Of a DNA stretch of 21,419 nucleotides, positions 12,528 through 20,581 are shown in pieces. Made by a program: the position numbers and the translations under genes. The stretch is from a virus. Numbering within the stretch: position 1 is the stretch's first letter; every line of letters begins with the position of its first letter. The notes under the pieces are model-generated. The model ran no database searches. It was given only the letters and a program-made list of their open reading frames with translations, and was not told the DNA's origin. The DNA lies in the IMG/VR virus record IMGVR_UViG_3300042313_000137, positions 1-21,419 of that record; one strand, 5' to 3'.

Positions 12528-12763
12528 TATATAAATGGATTTTCAATTATTTTTGGCTCGTATATACTCAAAGATAAGTCTTTTATAAATATCAATTCTG
12601 AAGGACATTCGTCTAAATACCATAAACCAAGACATTGATAGTATTCAACTTCACTTATTACGAAATTCAAGTTTACATCCTCTATTGGATTGAAAAAACC
12701 ATCCGTTTCAAATTCTTTTCCTATTAATATATCTTTCTGTAATTCTGTTATTATAGCTATCAT
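12527..12763 (-). CDS. Hypothetical acidic protein (78 aa)
   Basis: I do not recognise this 78-residue protein. It is acidic and appears mostly beta (NLNFVISEVEYYQCLGLWYL, then ELIFIKDLSLSIYEPKII), without a signal peptide or membrane segment. It overlaps the upstream concanavalin-like gene as ATGA and the GAF-like gene as TAATG. The position between tail genes and lysis genes suggests either a small virion part, a fibre chaperone or a lysis modulator. Tail-fibre chaperones are often encoded right after the fibre gene, so this would be the first idea to test. Confidence 0.65.
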   Translation of the reverse strand: MIAIITELQKDILIGKEFETDGFFNPIEDVNLNFVISEVEYYQCLGLWYLDECPSELIFIKDLSLSIYEPKIIENPFI

Positions 12764-13545
12764 ACTTGTCTACTTAATGACGTTTGTAAAGTTTGTACCA
12801 AATTATAAAAGTTAGTATGGTCGGTGTCGTTCATTCCCTCGTCAATAAACATTAATCCGTATGACTTATTCGAAACATAAAGACCATTTGTTGAGCCGAA
12901 TGTAATAGTAATGTCCGAAGCTATAGCAGTTACTACCGTTGTATCTGTTACTAATTTAACTCCATTCTTATAAGTTCGCTTATCTGAAGTATTAACATTT
13001 TGACCTACTATTAAACCTAACGAATCTGAAGTTGCTGCTGCTGTATATCCTTGAGTTTGGAATATTATTCCTAACGTTGGATGCTTAGTGTATAATGCCA
13101 TTAGACAATTGATACCATCGCTTAGATTACCTTCTAAGTACAACCCTGTTTCGTTAGTTCTTGAATAAATACCTAACCCACCTTTGAAGAAGTCAACAAA
13201 ATTAAACTTATCATTGAAATGCGTTTGTGCTATTGTGTTCGTTCCATTTCCTAATGCTCCATTGCTTGAATGTGTCCATCCACCGTTGAAAGTTAATCTA
13301 AACGCTACATCCAAATCTCTCGCATCCATAAAGTTGTACTTATGTGTAGATGCTGTACCTCCTACTAATGGGTATAACGCTTTCATTTTAGTATCTAAAC
13401 CATTTGAAATTAAACCTAAATCAAAAGTATTTAATGCACCTAAAATAGTAGTGTCGGCAATTCCTGTTGCACTTGCGAAAGCTGTTGTCCTAGTTGTATA
13501 TGCACTACCACTTTCCTCTAAAAAAGATCTATAGTATCTACTCAT
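12760..13545 (-). CDS. Tail-fibre/appendage protein, lectin-like fold
   Basis: The 261-residue protein resembles a family of appendage proteins frequent in Bacteroidota phages. MKALYPLVGGTASTHKYNF near 53-71, AFRLTFNGGWTHSSNGALGN near 81-100 and the C-terminal FIDEGMNDTDHTNFYNLVQT with a terminal LSRQV are characteristic. The centre is Gly-, Ser- and Thr-rich beta structure (YSRTNETGLYLEGNLSDG, LGIIFQTQGYTAAATSDSLG), compatible with a concanavalin-like sandwich binding host-surface glycans. It begins one base after the stop of the 497-residue fibre gene. A role in host recognition is inferred from family and position; the ligand is unknown. Confidence 0.75.
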   Translation of the reverse strand: MSRYYRSFLEESGSAYTTRTTAFASATGIADTTILGALNTFDLGLISNGLDTKMKALYPLVGGTASTHKYNFMDARDLDVAFRLTFNGGWTHSSNGALGNGTNTIAQTHFNDKFNFVDFFKGGLGIYSRTNETGLYLEGNLSDGINCLMALYTKHPTLGIIFQTQGYTAAATSDSLGLIVGQNVNTSDKRTYKNGVKLVTDTTVVTAIASDITITFGSTNGLYVSNKSYGLMFIDEGMNDTDHTNFYNLVQTLQTSLSRQV

Positions 13546-13546
13546 A

Positions 13547-15040
13547 TTATGAAGGTTTTGTTATCCAATATTCAACTCTTGTAGAGCTTACCCACTCAGC
13601 AAATATAACATTCAATGTAGATGTTGTGTATGTAGCAGTGCCCATTTTAACCCACCCAGCAGGAAATGTTGGTGCAACCGTATGATTGTGGTATATTTTC
13701 TGAACTATACCAATTTTAGCACTTGTTAAACTATCCGTAATATTTGAGCTTGAAGGACTTGCAACTGAATTGTATATTTGTGGAACGATAAAAGATATAA
13801 CACTTCCAGTCGTTGCCGTTGTATATGGTTGGTATGTACTTAAATCTTGGTCTCCTGTATTTGTTCCTGAAGTATTACCTATAACAGTTAAATTAGCATC
13901 TGTTACATATCTTTTATTTAGGCTGTCTGCAATGTCCGCCGTTGTTATTGTTTGCAATACCCATACAGCCGTTGCCGTTGTTGTATCAGTACATACGTAT
14001 AAATCTCCGTTGTCTAATATCCATCTACTCCCAACTATGAAACCTTTTGTATTGTCATCAGTAGCACCAGGAGTAGTTGTGAAATTGTGAGATACCTCTC
14101 TAATTGTTGTACCACCGTCACCCATAACGTAAAGCCTACCCGCCTCCCATTTTAATTCGTAACCAATTGAGCAAATTTGAGCAATACCTTTAGAACCGCC
14201 ATATCCAGCGTCAATTGACCCCTTTCTTACTGCCGCTAAATTATCAAAAAGTATACCAGCAGTTCCATTGAATTGAATATTATTGTCCGTTGTATCGCCA
14301 TTGTCGGTAACACTTTGTAAATCTTGTGCTACTAAACCATCAATAAAAGTATCTACTAAGTCAGGAACAACCGCAGTTATATAAGTGTCAACAGCTTGCG
14401 TTGTTGGATATAAAGTGTCGTTAATTGTTGTGAAATCAGTTACTTTATTGTCGACATCTTCAGCATTTAAAGAAATCAATGTTTGATCGCCTGTATTAAT
14501 GCCACTTTGATTATCTAACTTAACTTTGTCGCTTGCATTAAGCAACCCAGCATCTACACTTGTAGCTTGTGGAATAGTTACATCCGAACCTGTCGAGCTT
14601 TCAATTTTAAAACTAGTTCCTGTTTTTGTCGATAAACTTAAATTAGTAGTTGACGTTAAACCAGCATCAATAAATGCTCTAATTTCGGCTACCGTTGTTT
14701 CATTTACACCACCCTCATCTAATATAGTATCTTTGTTTTTTTCGTGAGCTAAAATAGTAGGGAAAACATCATTCCATTCAGCACTACCCTCTATAGGAGT
14801 AACACCCGTAGAAATTTCAGTTGCTAACCATAAACGACCATCGTATGTTGCGAACTCGTCAACTGAATAGGTTCTATCCACATCGTATATTAATGTCGGG
14901 TCATTTGCTTGACTTAAAGAAATAAAATCGTTGTAAATGTTTATGAAATTACCATCAATTTCAGCATTTGTTAACGTGTCATCTTTATTTATTAACGGTA
15001 GATTGTCCGTTTCTCTTAATATTAAAATATCACTATTCAT
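13547..15040 (-). CDS. Tail-fibre-like virion protein with carbohydrate-binding-like segment
   Basis: This 497-residue protein has the long, low-complexity, Thr/Asn/Asp-rich make-up of phage fibres and no membrane segment. Residues 52-92 (YDVDRTYSVDEFATYDGRLW and the Trp at 89) resemble a CBM5/12-type chitin-binding pattern. Two copies of a fibre motif, SGINTGDQ (179-186) and SGTNTGDQ (near 394), flank a beta-rich middle containing YVMGDGGTTIREVSHNF. The C-terminus ends in a beta segment (FAEWVSSTRVEYWI), probably trimerising. The N-terminus should attach to the virion. It overlaps the connector gene by one base (TAATG). Fibre versus baseplate/whisker identity cannot be decided. Confidence 0.78.
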   Translation of the reverse strand: MNSDILILRETDNLPLINKDDTLTNAEIDGNFINIYNDFISLSQANDPTLIYDVDRTYSVDEFATYDGRLWLATEISTGVTPIEGSAEWNDVFPTILAHEKNKDTILDEGGVNETTVAEIRAFIDAGLTSTTNLSLSTKTGTSFKIESSTGSDVTIPQATSVDAGLLNASDKVKLDNQSGINTGDQTLISLNAEDVDNKVTDFTTINDTLYPTTQAVDTYITAVVPDLVDTFIDGLVAQDLQSVTDNGDTTDNNIQFNGTAGILFDNLAAVRKGSIDAGYGGSKGIAQICSIGYELKWEAGRLYVMGDGGTTIREVSHNFTTTPGATDDNTKGFIVGSRWILDNGDLYVCTDTTTATAVWVLQTITTADIADSLNKRYVTDANLTVIGNTSGTNTGDQDLSTYQPYTTATTGSVISFIVPQIYNSVASPSSSNITDSLTSAKIGIVQKIYHNHTVAPTFPAGWVKMGTATYTTSTLNVIFAEWVSSTRVEYWITKPS

Positions 15041-15576
15041 TAGCTCCCTATATTTCTAATTTTTATACCATTTGTAAAGTTAGCATTTTTATCACATTTA
15101 AATAGTGGATAAATAGCTTTATTTCTTTCTAAATATTTCTTAATATTTTCCTCGCAAAATGTAGCTCCTGAACGTGCCTGAGATACTAATCTACTAATTG
15201 TTTTTTCTTCTACTTTGTCACTATATTGGTTAGTCTTATGAACTAGACCAGTAGCTGTTGAAATCACGTTTGAATTAGCTAAATATCGAGCATATGTAGA
15301 ATAAACTAAATACTGTTTTATGCCGTCCAAATAATACACCTCATTTTGGTAGGTGTATTGACCACCATTGAATAATAAATCGTACTTATCTAGTGAGGGT
15401 AAAGCCGAAAAATCAGCTATTAAATCTAAATAGAAAGCATCTCCTATCAATTCACGTAAATCGAAATTTTGAGACTCTAAAATATGGGGGGTTAATTGCT
15501 TAATTTCATTTACATTTAGTGAAATTGATTTAACCGCCTGAATATTTGCAAGTGTTATAAGTTTTGTTGTTATCAT
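15040..15576 (-). CDS. Head-tail connector-like protein (178 aa)
   Basis: This 178-residue helical protein follows the portal gene with an ATGA overlap. It shows ESQNFDLRELIGDAFYLDLI near 34-53 and DGIKQYLVYSTYARYLANSN near 84-103. Helical bundles of this type, found directly after the portal in Bacteroidota phages and carrying names such as DUF6712, are probable head-completion or adaptor proteins comparable to gp6/gp15 connectors. The C-terminus has SGATFCEENIKKYLERN and two more cysteines, with no metal pattern. The assignment relies on context and the helical pattern. Confidence 0.62.
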   Translation of the reverse strand: MITTKLITLANIQAVKSISLNVNEIKQLTPHILESQNFDLRELIGDAFYLDLIADFSALPSLDKYDLLFNGGQYTYQNEVYYLDGIKQYLVYSTYARYLANSNVISTATGLVHKTNQYSDKVEEKTISRLVSQARSGATFCEENIKKYLERNKAIYPLFKCDKNANFTNGIKIRNIGS

Positions 15577-16910
15577 AATGTCAACATTTGATTTGTTTGT
15601 TCATCACTTAAGCCAAATAATACCTTCAATGTACCTTGTTTTTGTGAAATTGTTAGATTTGGGTCTGCTAAAATACTAGTCAAGGCTTGCGTACCACCAA
15701 CTCCCAAAGTAACAGCTAATAAAGTAGTATCCGCTTTTAAATCAGTTGCTTCTTCGTCTCCATTTGCTATACGAATCTCATTTTTTGTATAGTATGATAA
15801 GTATTCAGGTGCTATTGCTTTACTATATTTCAAGGGCAAAATAGAATAGTCATTTGAGGGGCAAATATTATAATAAAAATTGGTAAAAATTTCAGTTAAT
15901 ATTTCTTCAACTACTAATCTGTCATCCGAAGTAATGCCATTATAATAATCGAAAGCATCGCTAATCTCTTTTGATGTTCCTAAACTACCAGCCACTCTTA
16001 ATAAAAGAACTGGAGGTATTAAAAACATTTTAATTATCGCATCACGTGAGCTATTTTCAGTATATTCATAAAGCCCATCATAATTTTGAATATCTAATTT
16101 CTTTAATTCGATTGCCTCTTCATTACTTTCACGCTCGATTACCATTATACGACCAGCACCTTCACCACCTTGAAACGCTCGCATATTTTCATCAAACAAT
16201 TCTGCATCTTCATCACTTTCTGTTTTACCCATTACGAGTAAATGACTAGCCAAAAAGTTATCGGTTGCCGTAGAATGTTTGAATTTCTTTAATTGACCTT
16301 CTGTAAGCATATCCTCCAATACTGCATCAAAAGGAGCTAAAGGATATTCGTTCATAGGTGAATAGTAGATTTGTCCTTTATAGTTTTCCCAGCCACCAAC
16401 TTCCTCAACCTCTAATTCTACGTTTGCAGGATTATAAGGGTTAATATAAACAATATCAGTCTTGTCAAACTTCTTATGCTTAGTCATTCCCCAGTCATCG
16501 TACACCTCAATCATTCCGTAACGTTCATCGCCTTCAGGAACTAAACGACAAAATTCAAAAGGAATTAAACTAACTTCCCTTTTTTGATATAGTCCATTAT
16601 AATTAACGTGTATAGCAACCCCACCAAATTTACCGAAATCTTTAACTAATTTTCGTACAAATTTATCAGTAGTTTCACCTTTTGAGTTGATCTTACTTTT
16701 ATAGAAATCGGTATCTTTTAAACCACCACCAAAAACAAATTTTTCGTATAATTTCAAACAAGTTTTTGCAGTTCCACTATCATTGACAATATCAGTAACC
16801 CTTTGAGGATATTTATTGTCAAAGTCGTATTTCTTTACAAAGAAACCAATGTTATCAATAACATCAATTCTTTGCGTAACTTTTTGAGCTGTACTTTTAA
16901 CTTTCGCCAT
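15573..16910 (-). CDS. Phage portal protein
   Basis: The 445-residue product has portal features. An early segment forms the body (TCLKLYEKFVFGGGLKD at 50-66), and FGKFGGVAIHVNYN follows at 92-105. IPFEFCRLVPEGDERYG and a strand DIVYINPYNP come next. The segment SRDAIIKMFLIPPVLLLRVA at 288-307, followed by SLGTSKEISDAFDYYN, matches the clip and stem helices of many siphophage-like portals. The C-terminal part is Leu- and Thr-rich helix. Twelve copies would form the DNA entry ring of the capsid. Unlike the common order (terminase, portal, protease, capsid), the portal here lies downstream of the capsid gene. It starts 2 bases after the 153-residue gene. Confidence 0.9.
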   Translation of the reverse strand: MAKVKSTAQKVTQRIDVIDNIGFFVKKYDFDNKYPQRVTDIVNDSGTAKTCLKLYEKFVFGGGLKDTDFYKSKINSKGETTDKFVRKLVKDFGKFGGVAIHVNYNGLYQKREVSLIPFEFCRLVPEGDERYGMIEVYDDWGMTKHKKFDKTDIVYINPYNPANVELEVEEVGGWENYKGQIYYSPMNEYPLAPFDAVLEDMLTEGQLKKFKHSTATDNFLASHLLVMGKTESDEDAELFDENMRAFQGGEGAGRIMVIERESNEEAIELKKLDIQNYDGLYEYTENSSRDAIIKMFLIPPVLLLRVAGSLGTSKEISDAFDYYNGITSDDRLVVEEILTEIFTNFYYNICPSNDYSILPLKYSKAIAPEYLSYYTKNEIRIANGDEEATDLKADTTLLAVTLGVGGTQALTSILADPNLTISQKQGTLKVLFGLSDEQTNQMLTL

Positions 16911-16912
16911 TA

Positions 16913-17374
16913 CTATTTACGTTTAGCTCTAGTTCTTTTTACAACTGCAATAACTTCTTTTATTTCTTCAGCTAGTTCTTTAATGTCCTCTTTTATACCA
17001 ACTATTTTTTTCCAATTCTCAGGAACTTTCTCAAAGAATTTAATCAATACTGGATTATGTTTAAGTGCCGAAATACATTGTTTATCAGTTGAGTGTTCAG
17101 TAATTGTATCAACTCCGAACGACATTATAACCGCTCCCTTTTTAACGTGAAATTGTTTTTCCATTTTTTCTGTTATTTTATTTGTAATGTTTGGTCTTTT
17201 TAATGCAAAAAATAGGTCTTCTATACATTCACATTTTTGAGCCTTATTTAGACTAATTCCAAATAAGGTTATATTTAATTTATTTGATTCCTGCCACTCA
17301 TCAGAAAGGTGATTTCCTCTCCATAAATGTTTGGTTTTTTCGTAGCTTAAAACTTTGTTTATTTGTTCTTCCAT
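16913..17374 (-). CDS. Hypothetical protein (153 aa) with C-terminal helix
   Basis: I do not recognise this 153-residue protein. Its N-terminal two thirds are mixed, with LNKAQKCECIEDLFFALKRP near 42-61 and KKGAVIMSFGVDTITEHSTD near 78-97. The final part (IKEDIKELAEEIKEVIAVVK) is an amphipathic coiled-coil-like helix ending in basic RTRAKRK. It sits between a terminator and the portal gene, which suggests a virion or assembly function with lower expression than the capsid. The C-terminal helix and basic tail could bind DNA or the portal, but this is speculation. Confidence 0.7.
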   Translation of the reverse strand: MEEQINKVLSYEKTKHLWRGNHLSDEWQESNKLNITLFGISLNKAQKCECIEDLFFALKRPNITNKITEKMEKQFHVKKGAVIMSFGVDTITEHSTDKQCISALKHNPVLIKFFEKVPENWKKIVGIKEDIKELAEEIKEVIAVVKRTRAKRK

Positions 17375-17376
17375 AT

Positions 17377-17411
17377 TTAAAAAAAAAGGGCATCAAATAA
17401 ATGACACCCTT
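17377..17411 (-). terminator. Intrinsic terminator after the 190-aa virion gene
   Basis: In RNA order AAGGGUGUC (17411-17403) and GAUGCCCUU (17394-17386) pair over 9 bp, including two G-U pairs, around an 8-nt loop. A run of nine or so T residues follows. No promoter was seen between it and the 153-residue gene, so downstream genes would rely on read-through. Confidence 0.82.
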
Positions 17412-17434
17412 AAAATTAACAATTATTTTTGATA

Positions 17435-18007
17435 TTACAATATACTATCAACAACAGCTTTTGAAGTTGCATAATCTGTATTAAATAAAGAATTTGGTAA
17501 ACGAGGTTCTTTATTGTTAATTGTTGTGAATGTGAAATCAAATGCACCTTGAGTATCTGCATTGTTTGGGTCACGTTCTAAAACCGACATTTCCAATCCT
17601 GTTGTTAAACCATAGATTTCAAATGCTGAATTTCCAGCTACACCTTTGTAATAGTTTTCTGTTATAATAACAAAACGACCATCTTTCATTGAGTTAAGTT
17701 GTTCTTTAATTTCAGGTGAAATATCAAAACCTTTCATCATTACAGAATGGTCGAACATGTTGTTGAAACCAACTTTAACCATCGACGCTTTAGGTGCAAT
17801 TGAATTATTTTTTCCATCAATTTGATAGGCTAATTTCCCAGCTGCTAAAACGATGTCCTCAACTGTTGAAGTATTTGTAGCATCAAAAACAATTGAAGAA
17901 ATATCATCAAAATTGAATATTACCGCTCTGTCACGTGTCCCACCTTGCATAGGCGTTTCGCAACTAATTAAAATGTTTGATGCAATTGCACCACATACTA
18001 CTGACAT
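17435..18007 (-). CDS. Probable virion structural protein (190 aa)
   Basis: The 190-residue protein lies between two intrinsic terminators directly after the capsid gene, so it is expected to be made in large amounts. It is mostly beta in pattern: SVVCGAIASNILISCETP, DRAVIFNFDDISSIVFD, GRFVIITENYYKGVAG, and AFEIYGLTTGLEMSVLERDP. The near-repeat of NYYKGVAGNSAFEIYGLTTG around 128-147 recalls proteins next to the capsid gene in Bacteroidota phages and prophages, whose roles are usually not assigned. A tail-tube, head-decoration or head-vertex protein are the main options; tube is favoured slightly by the beta-barrel-like pattern. It has no signal peptide. Confidence 0.6.
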   Translation of the reverse strand: MSVVCGAIASNILISCETPMQGGTRDRAVIFNFDDISSIVFDATNTSTVEDIVLAAGKLAYQIDGKNNSIAPKASMVKVGFNNMFDHSVMMKGFDISPEIKEQLNSMKDGRFVIITENYYKGVAGNSAFEIYGLTTGLEMSVLERDPNNADTQGAFDFTFTTINNKEPRLPNSLFNTDYATSKAVVDSIL

Positions 18008-18033
18008 ATTTTTATTTTTTTAAAAGTGAATAA

Positions 18034-18057
18034 AAAGGGAGTTTTAACGCTCCCCTT
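18034..18057 (-). terminator. Intrinsic terminator after the capsid gene
   Basis: In RNA order AAGGGGAG (18057-18050) and CUCCCUUU (18041-18034) pair over 8 bp with one G-U pair, leaving an 8-nt loop. The stem is followed by TTATT. The U tract is short, so partial termination is likely, allowing the 190-residue gene to be transcribed. Confidence 0.7.
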
Positions 18058-18063
18058 AGTTAT

Positions 18064-19140
18064 TTAGTAAGCAACTTGAATTTCGTAATCAAGAACTACT
18101 TTTGCATCAATGTTGAATGCGAAGTCAATAAAGTTTTTCTTAGATTTTTTGTCATTGAAAACGTCCATTCCTGACATTGCAGTAACTTCTTCAGTACCTA
18201 CTTGTAAGTTTGTAGGAGTTACTAATAAAGCTCTGTGAGGTAAGAAATACTTAGTACCATCTGAGTAGTAAGAACGAATAATTCTATCCCAAAGATTGAA
18301 AGAATATACTTCGATTCCACCAGACTTAAGTAAAGTAATACCGTTTTCAAGTCTTTCAGTTGTGAAAGCCACGTTATAAGCTAACAATTCCCTTTCATAT
18401 TGATCTGCAACGGATTGAGTTACAACATAAACCAAACCAGCTTGTTCTCTTAATCTGTAATCAGCACCGAAACGTAAATTTTGAAGAGCGTTTGAAACTA
18501 CTTTGTTTGTTGTATCAGTAGAAGTGAAATTTTGAAGAGCAAATGACGCTTGACCATTTCTAGAAGTTAAATCAGTTGTTTTTCTTGTTGCATCTGCTGA
18601 AACGATTGCGAAAATTTGTTTCCAAAAACCATCGATTTTATTGAAATAAGCTAAATCCGTTCCGTCAGTAATTACACCACCGTCAGTTACATTTTCTGCA
18701 GTTGTATCACCAAACCAAGCAATACGGTAAATAGCCTCTTGAATAGCATCAGTTACCAATTCCTCAACAAAGTTCAAAAAGTCAGTTCCTGTAAGGTCGT
18801 ATTTTTCAATACCTTTTTTAGTACCGTACAAAAAGAAAGTTTCTTTTAAATCACTCCAGCAAGATTCAAATCTATCAGAAACAACCGCAGGGTTCCAAAA
18901 TTTCTCAGTGTTTACGATTGCATTAGTTGCACTTGATGGATCACATGATCCTGTACCTTTTCCAACTAATCCATTCAATCTACCTAAGATTGCAATTTGT
19001 TTTTTTGCTACTATTCCATTTACTACTGAATGAAATTTTGTTAATTCAGGTTTAGAAAATGCACTTTCAAATACCGCCTCCGATACTGCTTTGATTTCTT
19101 CTCCGTTAAATGTTAAATCTGTTACGTCTATTAAAGCCAT
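18064..19140 (-). CDS. Probable major capsid protein
   Basis: The 358-residue product lies directly after the protease-scaffold gene and before the terminator, the expected place of the major capsid protein. It contains NPAVVSDRFESCWSDLKETF near 83-102, LTGTDFLNFVEELVTDAIQE near 115-134 and FWKQIFAIVSADATRKTTDL near 172-191. YVVTQSVADQYERELLA and YFLPHRALLVTPTNLQVGT form the beta C-terminal half, giving a helix-then-sheet order consistent with an HK97-type fold. Similar proteins occur in flavobacterial phages. Two cysteines (about 66 and 95) are notable. It begins 16 bases after the protease stop. Direct proof of the fold is lacking, so the assignment depends on context and general pattern. 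Confidence 0.78.
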   Translation of the reverse strand: MALIDVTDLTFNGEEIKAVSEAVFESAFSKPELTKFHSVVNGIVAKKQIAILGRLNGLVGKGTGSCDPSSATNAIVNTEKFWNPAVVSDRFESCWSDLKETFFLYGTKKGIEKYDLTGTDFLNFVEELVTDAIQEAIYRIAWFGDTTAENVTDGGVITDGTDLAYFNKIDGFWKQIFAIVSADATRKTTDLTSRNGQASFALQNFTSTDTTNKVVSNALQNLRFGADYRLREQAGLVYVVTQSVADQYERELLAYNVAFTTERLENGITLLKSGGIEVYSFNLWDRIIRSYYSDGTKYFLPHRALLVTPTNLQVGTEEVTAMSGMDVFNDKKSKKNFIDFAFNIDAKVVLDYEIQVAY

Positions 19141-19156
19141 GTTTACTATTTATTTA

Positions 19157-19714
19157 TTATTTGTTTTTACTAATTAATTTTCTTTCTTTCATTTGTTCTT
19201 TGATAGTCTTAGGAGTCTCAATTTCTCTAAAAACCGTCGCTTGTGCAGGAGGTGTATAATTACTCCCAACTTTCGCAAGTTCTTCCATTTTAGCCACAAC
19301 TGTTTCGGCTACTCCATTTGCTTTATCTAATTCCAATTTCAAAGCCTCAACTTCAGCTTTTAAAGACTCGTTTTCAGCTATTAAAGCGTCCATTTCTTCT
19401 TGCGTAGGCATTGCAGAAAGTTCAACTTCTAATTCAATTTCTTGTTCAGGAGCTGGCATGTATTCAGAAACTAGACCGTCAAGAATAACGATTGTTGCAC
19501 CTTCAGTTGTTAAGTAAGTGCCATCTAATGCAACCGTACCATCTTCCAATAAAACGGCATCACCTACTTGAATGTCATCAAATGGTAATTCTAAATTACC
19601 TTTATCCGTTTCAACCATCATTGCTAATTGGTTACGTTCAACCGTAGCAACAATTTCTTCACCTTTTAAAATCGACATTGCTAAGGCAACACGCTCCATT
19701 AATGGTTTTTTCAT
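19157..19714 (-). other. Possible nested scaffold gene inside the protease gene
   Basis: The ATG at 19714-19712 (Met193 of the protease) is preceded by an A-rich stretch, AAAAACAAACAAATATG, and begins MKKPLMERVALAMSILKGEE. It falls exactly at the junction between protease and coiled-coil region. In-frame internal starts for a separate scaffold are known in other phages (for example lambda C/Nu3). The product would have 185 residues. Confidence 0.5.
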
Positions 19715-20290
19715 ATTTGTTTGTTTTTGATTATAAATTAGAGCCACCGCTCTTTGTTGCTGTTTTGGAACTATTGCACTTGCAAAATTCAATTTTAAAC
19801 ATTGATCAACTGTTAATGAAGTTTCAATTTTCATCAATCCACTTAGAGCTTCTTTACTAACTCCCGTAGCTTTTGAATAATTGTTAATCATTTCACTTTC
19901 AGTTTCCTTAATGTTTTTAGACATTTCTTCAAGTGCATTTGCATCACCCGTAACATTCATTAAAAATGGATTGTGAATTATGTATGCTGTACCTTCCTGA
20001 ATAAATCTGTTATTAAGTGGAACTGATAAATGAATTTCCGTAGCGATTGACGCACAAAGGTTTTCAGCTATTGTATTCACGTTCCCAAGTGAACTAAGAA
20101 ATTGAGCTATTGATCTACCTACTTCAACGTAACCGCCTTCGCTATCAATATGTACATTAATTGTGTCAACCTCACCAAGTCCTTGAACTTGTGAAACTAC
20201 ATCAATTAATTCAACACCAGTTTTTGTAATTATACCATTTTCATCGTATGAATTACCAATTTGACCTTTTATGTAGACATTTCCTATCAT
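19157..20290 (-). CDS. ClpP-like prohead protease fused to scaffold-like C-terminus
   Basis: Residues 1-175 match the ClpP/SppA-like (S14/S49) prohead protease fold. NVHIDSEGGYVEVGRSIAQF at 45-64 forms the oxyanion loop, CASIA at 79-83 gives the probable nucleophile Ser81, and IIHNP at 104-108 gives His106. The usual third residue (GfaD near 170) appears as NFAS, so the acid may be replaced or located elsewhere. Residues 193-377 form a scaffold-like region with beta-rich LEDGTVALDGTYLTTEGATI (247-266), then a long acidic coiled coil (LIAENESLKAEVEALKLELD) and a basic end. It would process the capsid shell during assembly. An internal ATG at M193 may also produce the scaffold alone. Confidence 0.87.
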   Translation of the reverse strand: MIGNVYIKGQIGNSYDENGIITKTGVELIDVVSQVQGLGEVDTINVHIDSEGGYVEVGRSIAQFLSSLGNVNTIAENLCASIATEIHLSVPLNNRFIQEGTAYIIHNPFLMNVTGDANALEEMSKNIKETESEMINNYSKATGVSKEALSGLMKIETSLTVDQCLKLNFASAIVPKQQQRAVALIYNQKQTNMKKPLMERVALAMSILKGEEIVATVERNQLAMMVETDKGNLELPFDDIQVGDAVLLEDGTVALDGTYLTTEGATIVILDGLVSEYMPAPEQEIELEVELSAMPTQEEMDALIAENESLKAEVEALKLELDKANGVAETVVAKMEELAKVGSNYTPPAQATVFREIETPKTIKEQMKERKLISKNK

Positions 20291-20343
20291 ATTGTAAAAA
20301 TAAGTTATTGTTTTTGTGTTAATTTGACTTTAAAACGTCAAAA
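20291..20343. other. Short gap with an inverted repeat
   Basis: TTTGAC and GTCAAA form a 6-bp inverted repeat with an 8-base spacer within about 20325-20345. A promoter-like TAATTTTG lies just upstream in the minus direction but lacks a TTG at the expected distance. It may be a minor promoter, operator or nothing. Confidence 0.3.
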
Positions 20344-20580
20344 TTATAAGTAATAATTAATCGCTATCTCAGGATAATAAGTTTCTAAAACATTAAATAT
20401 TTCAGGTTTGTGAATTTCGATTTCACCCACCAAAGTTTCTTCAATCGTTCCGACTATTGTATCATCGTGACCATACAATAACAAGTCTTTTAAAGCTAAA
20501 TTAGTGGGCGATAATTCATAATAAAATGTTCCGTTATTATTGTCTACTATTCTGTGAATTTCTAAGTTAAATTGTTCCAT
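20344..20580 (-). CDS. Small hypothetical protein (78 aa)
   Basis: From ATG 20580-20578 the product has 78 residues, beginning MEQFNLEIHRIVDNNNGTFY. A second ATG four codons upstream overlaps the fibre gene by 11 bases and is possible but less likely. The sequence suggests a small beta-rich acidic protein (YYELSPTNLALKDLLLYGHD, then LVGEIEIHKPEIFNVLETYY). It lies directly after the tail-appendage gene and 53 bases before the protease gene, a place where fibre-assembly chaperones or minor virion proteins occur. No family was recognised. Confidence 0.65.
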   Translation of the reverse strand: MEQFNLEIHRIVDNNNGTFYYELSPTNLALKDLLLYGHDDTIVGTIEETLVGEIEIHKPEIFNVLETYYPEIAINYYL

Positions 20581-20581
20581 A

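Noticed and set aside
13184-13534. Plus-strand open frame over the lectin-like fibre gene
   Set aside because: It is a shadow of a well-supported minus-strand gene; the same holds for the other plus-strand frames such as 2127-2309, 9867-10097, 13770-14090 and 16803-17150.
20325-20350. Fourth promoter before the protease gene
   Set aside because: TAATTTTG is present but there is no TTG at 17-21 bases, and the predicted start would fall in the inverted repeat; evidence too weak.
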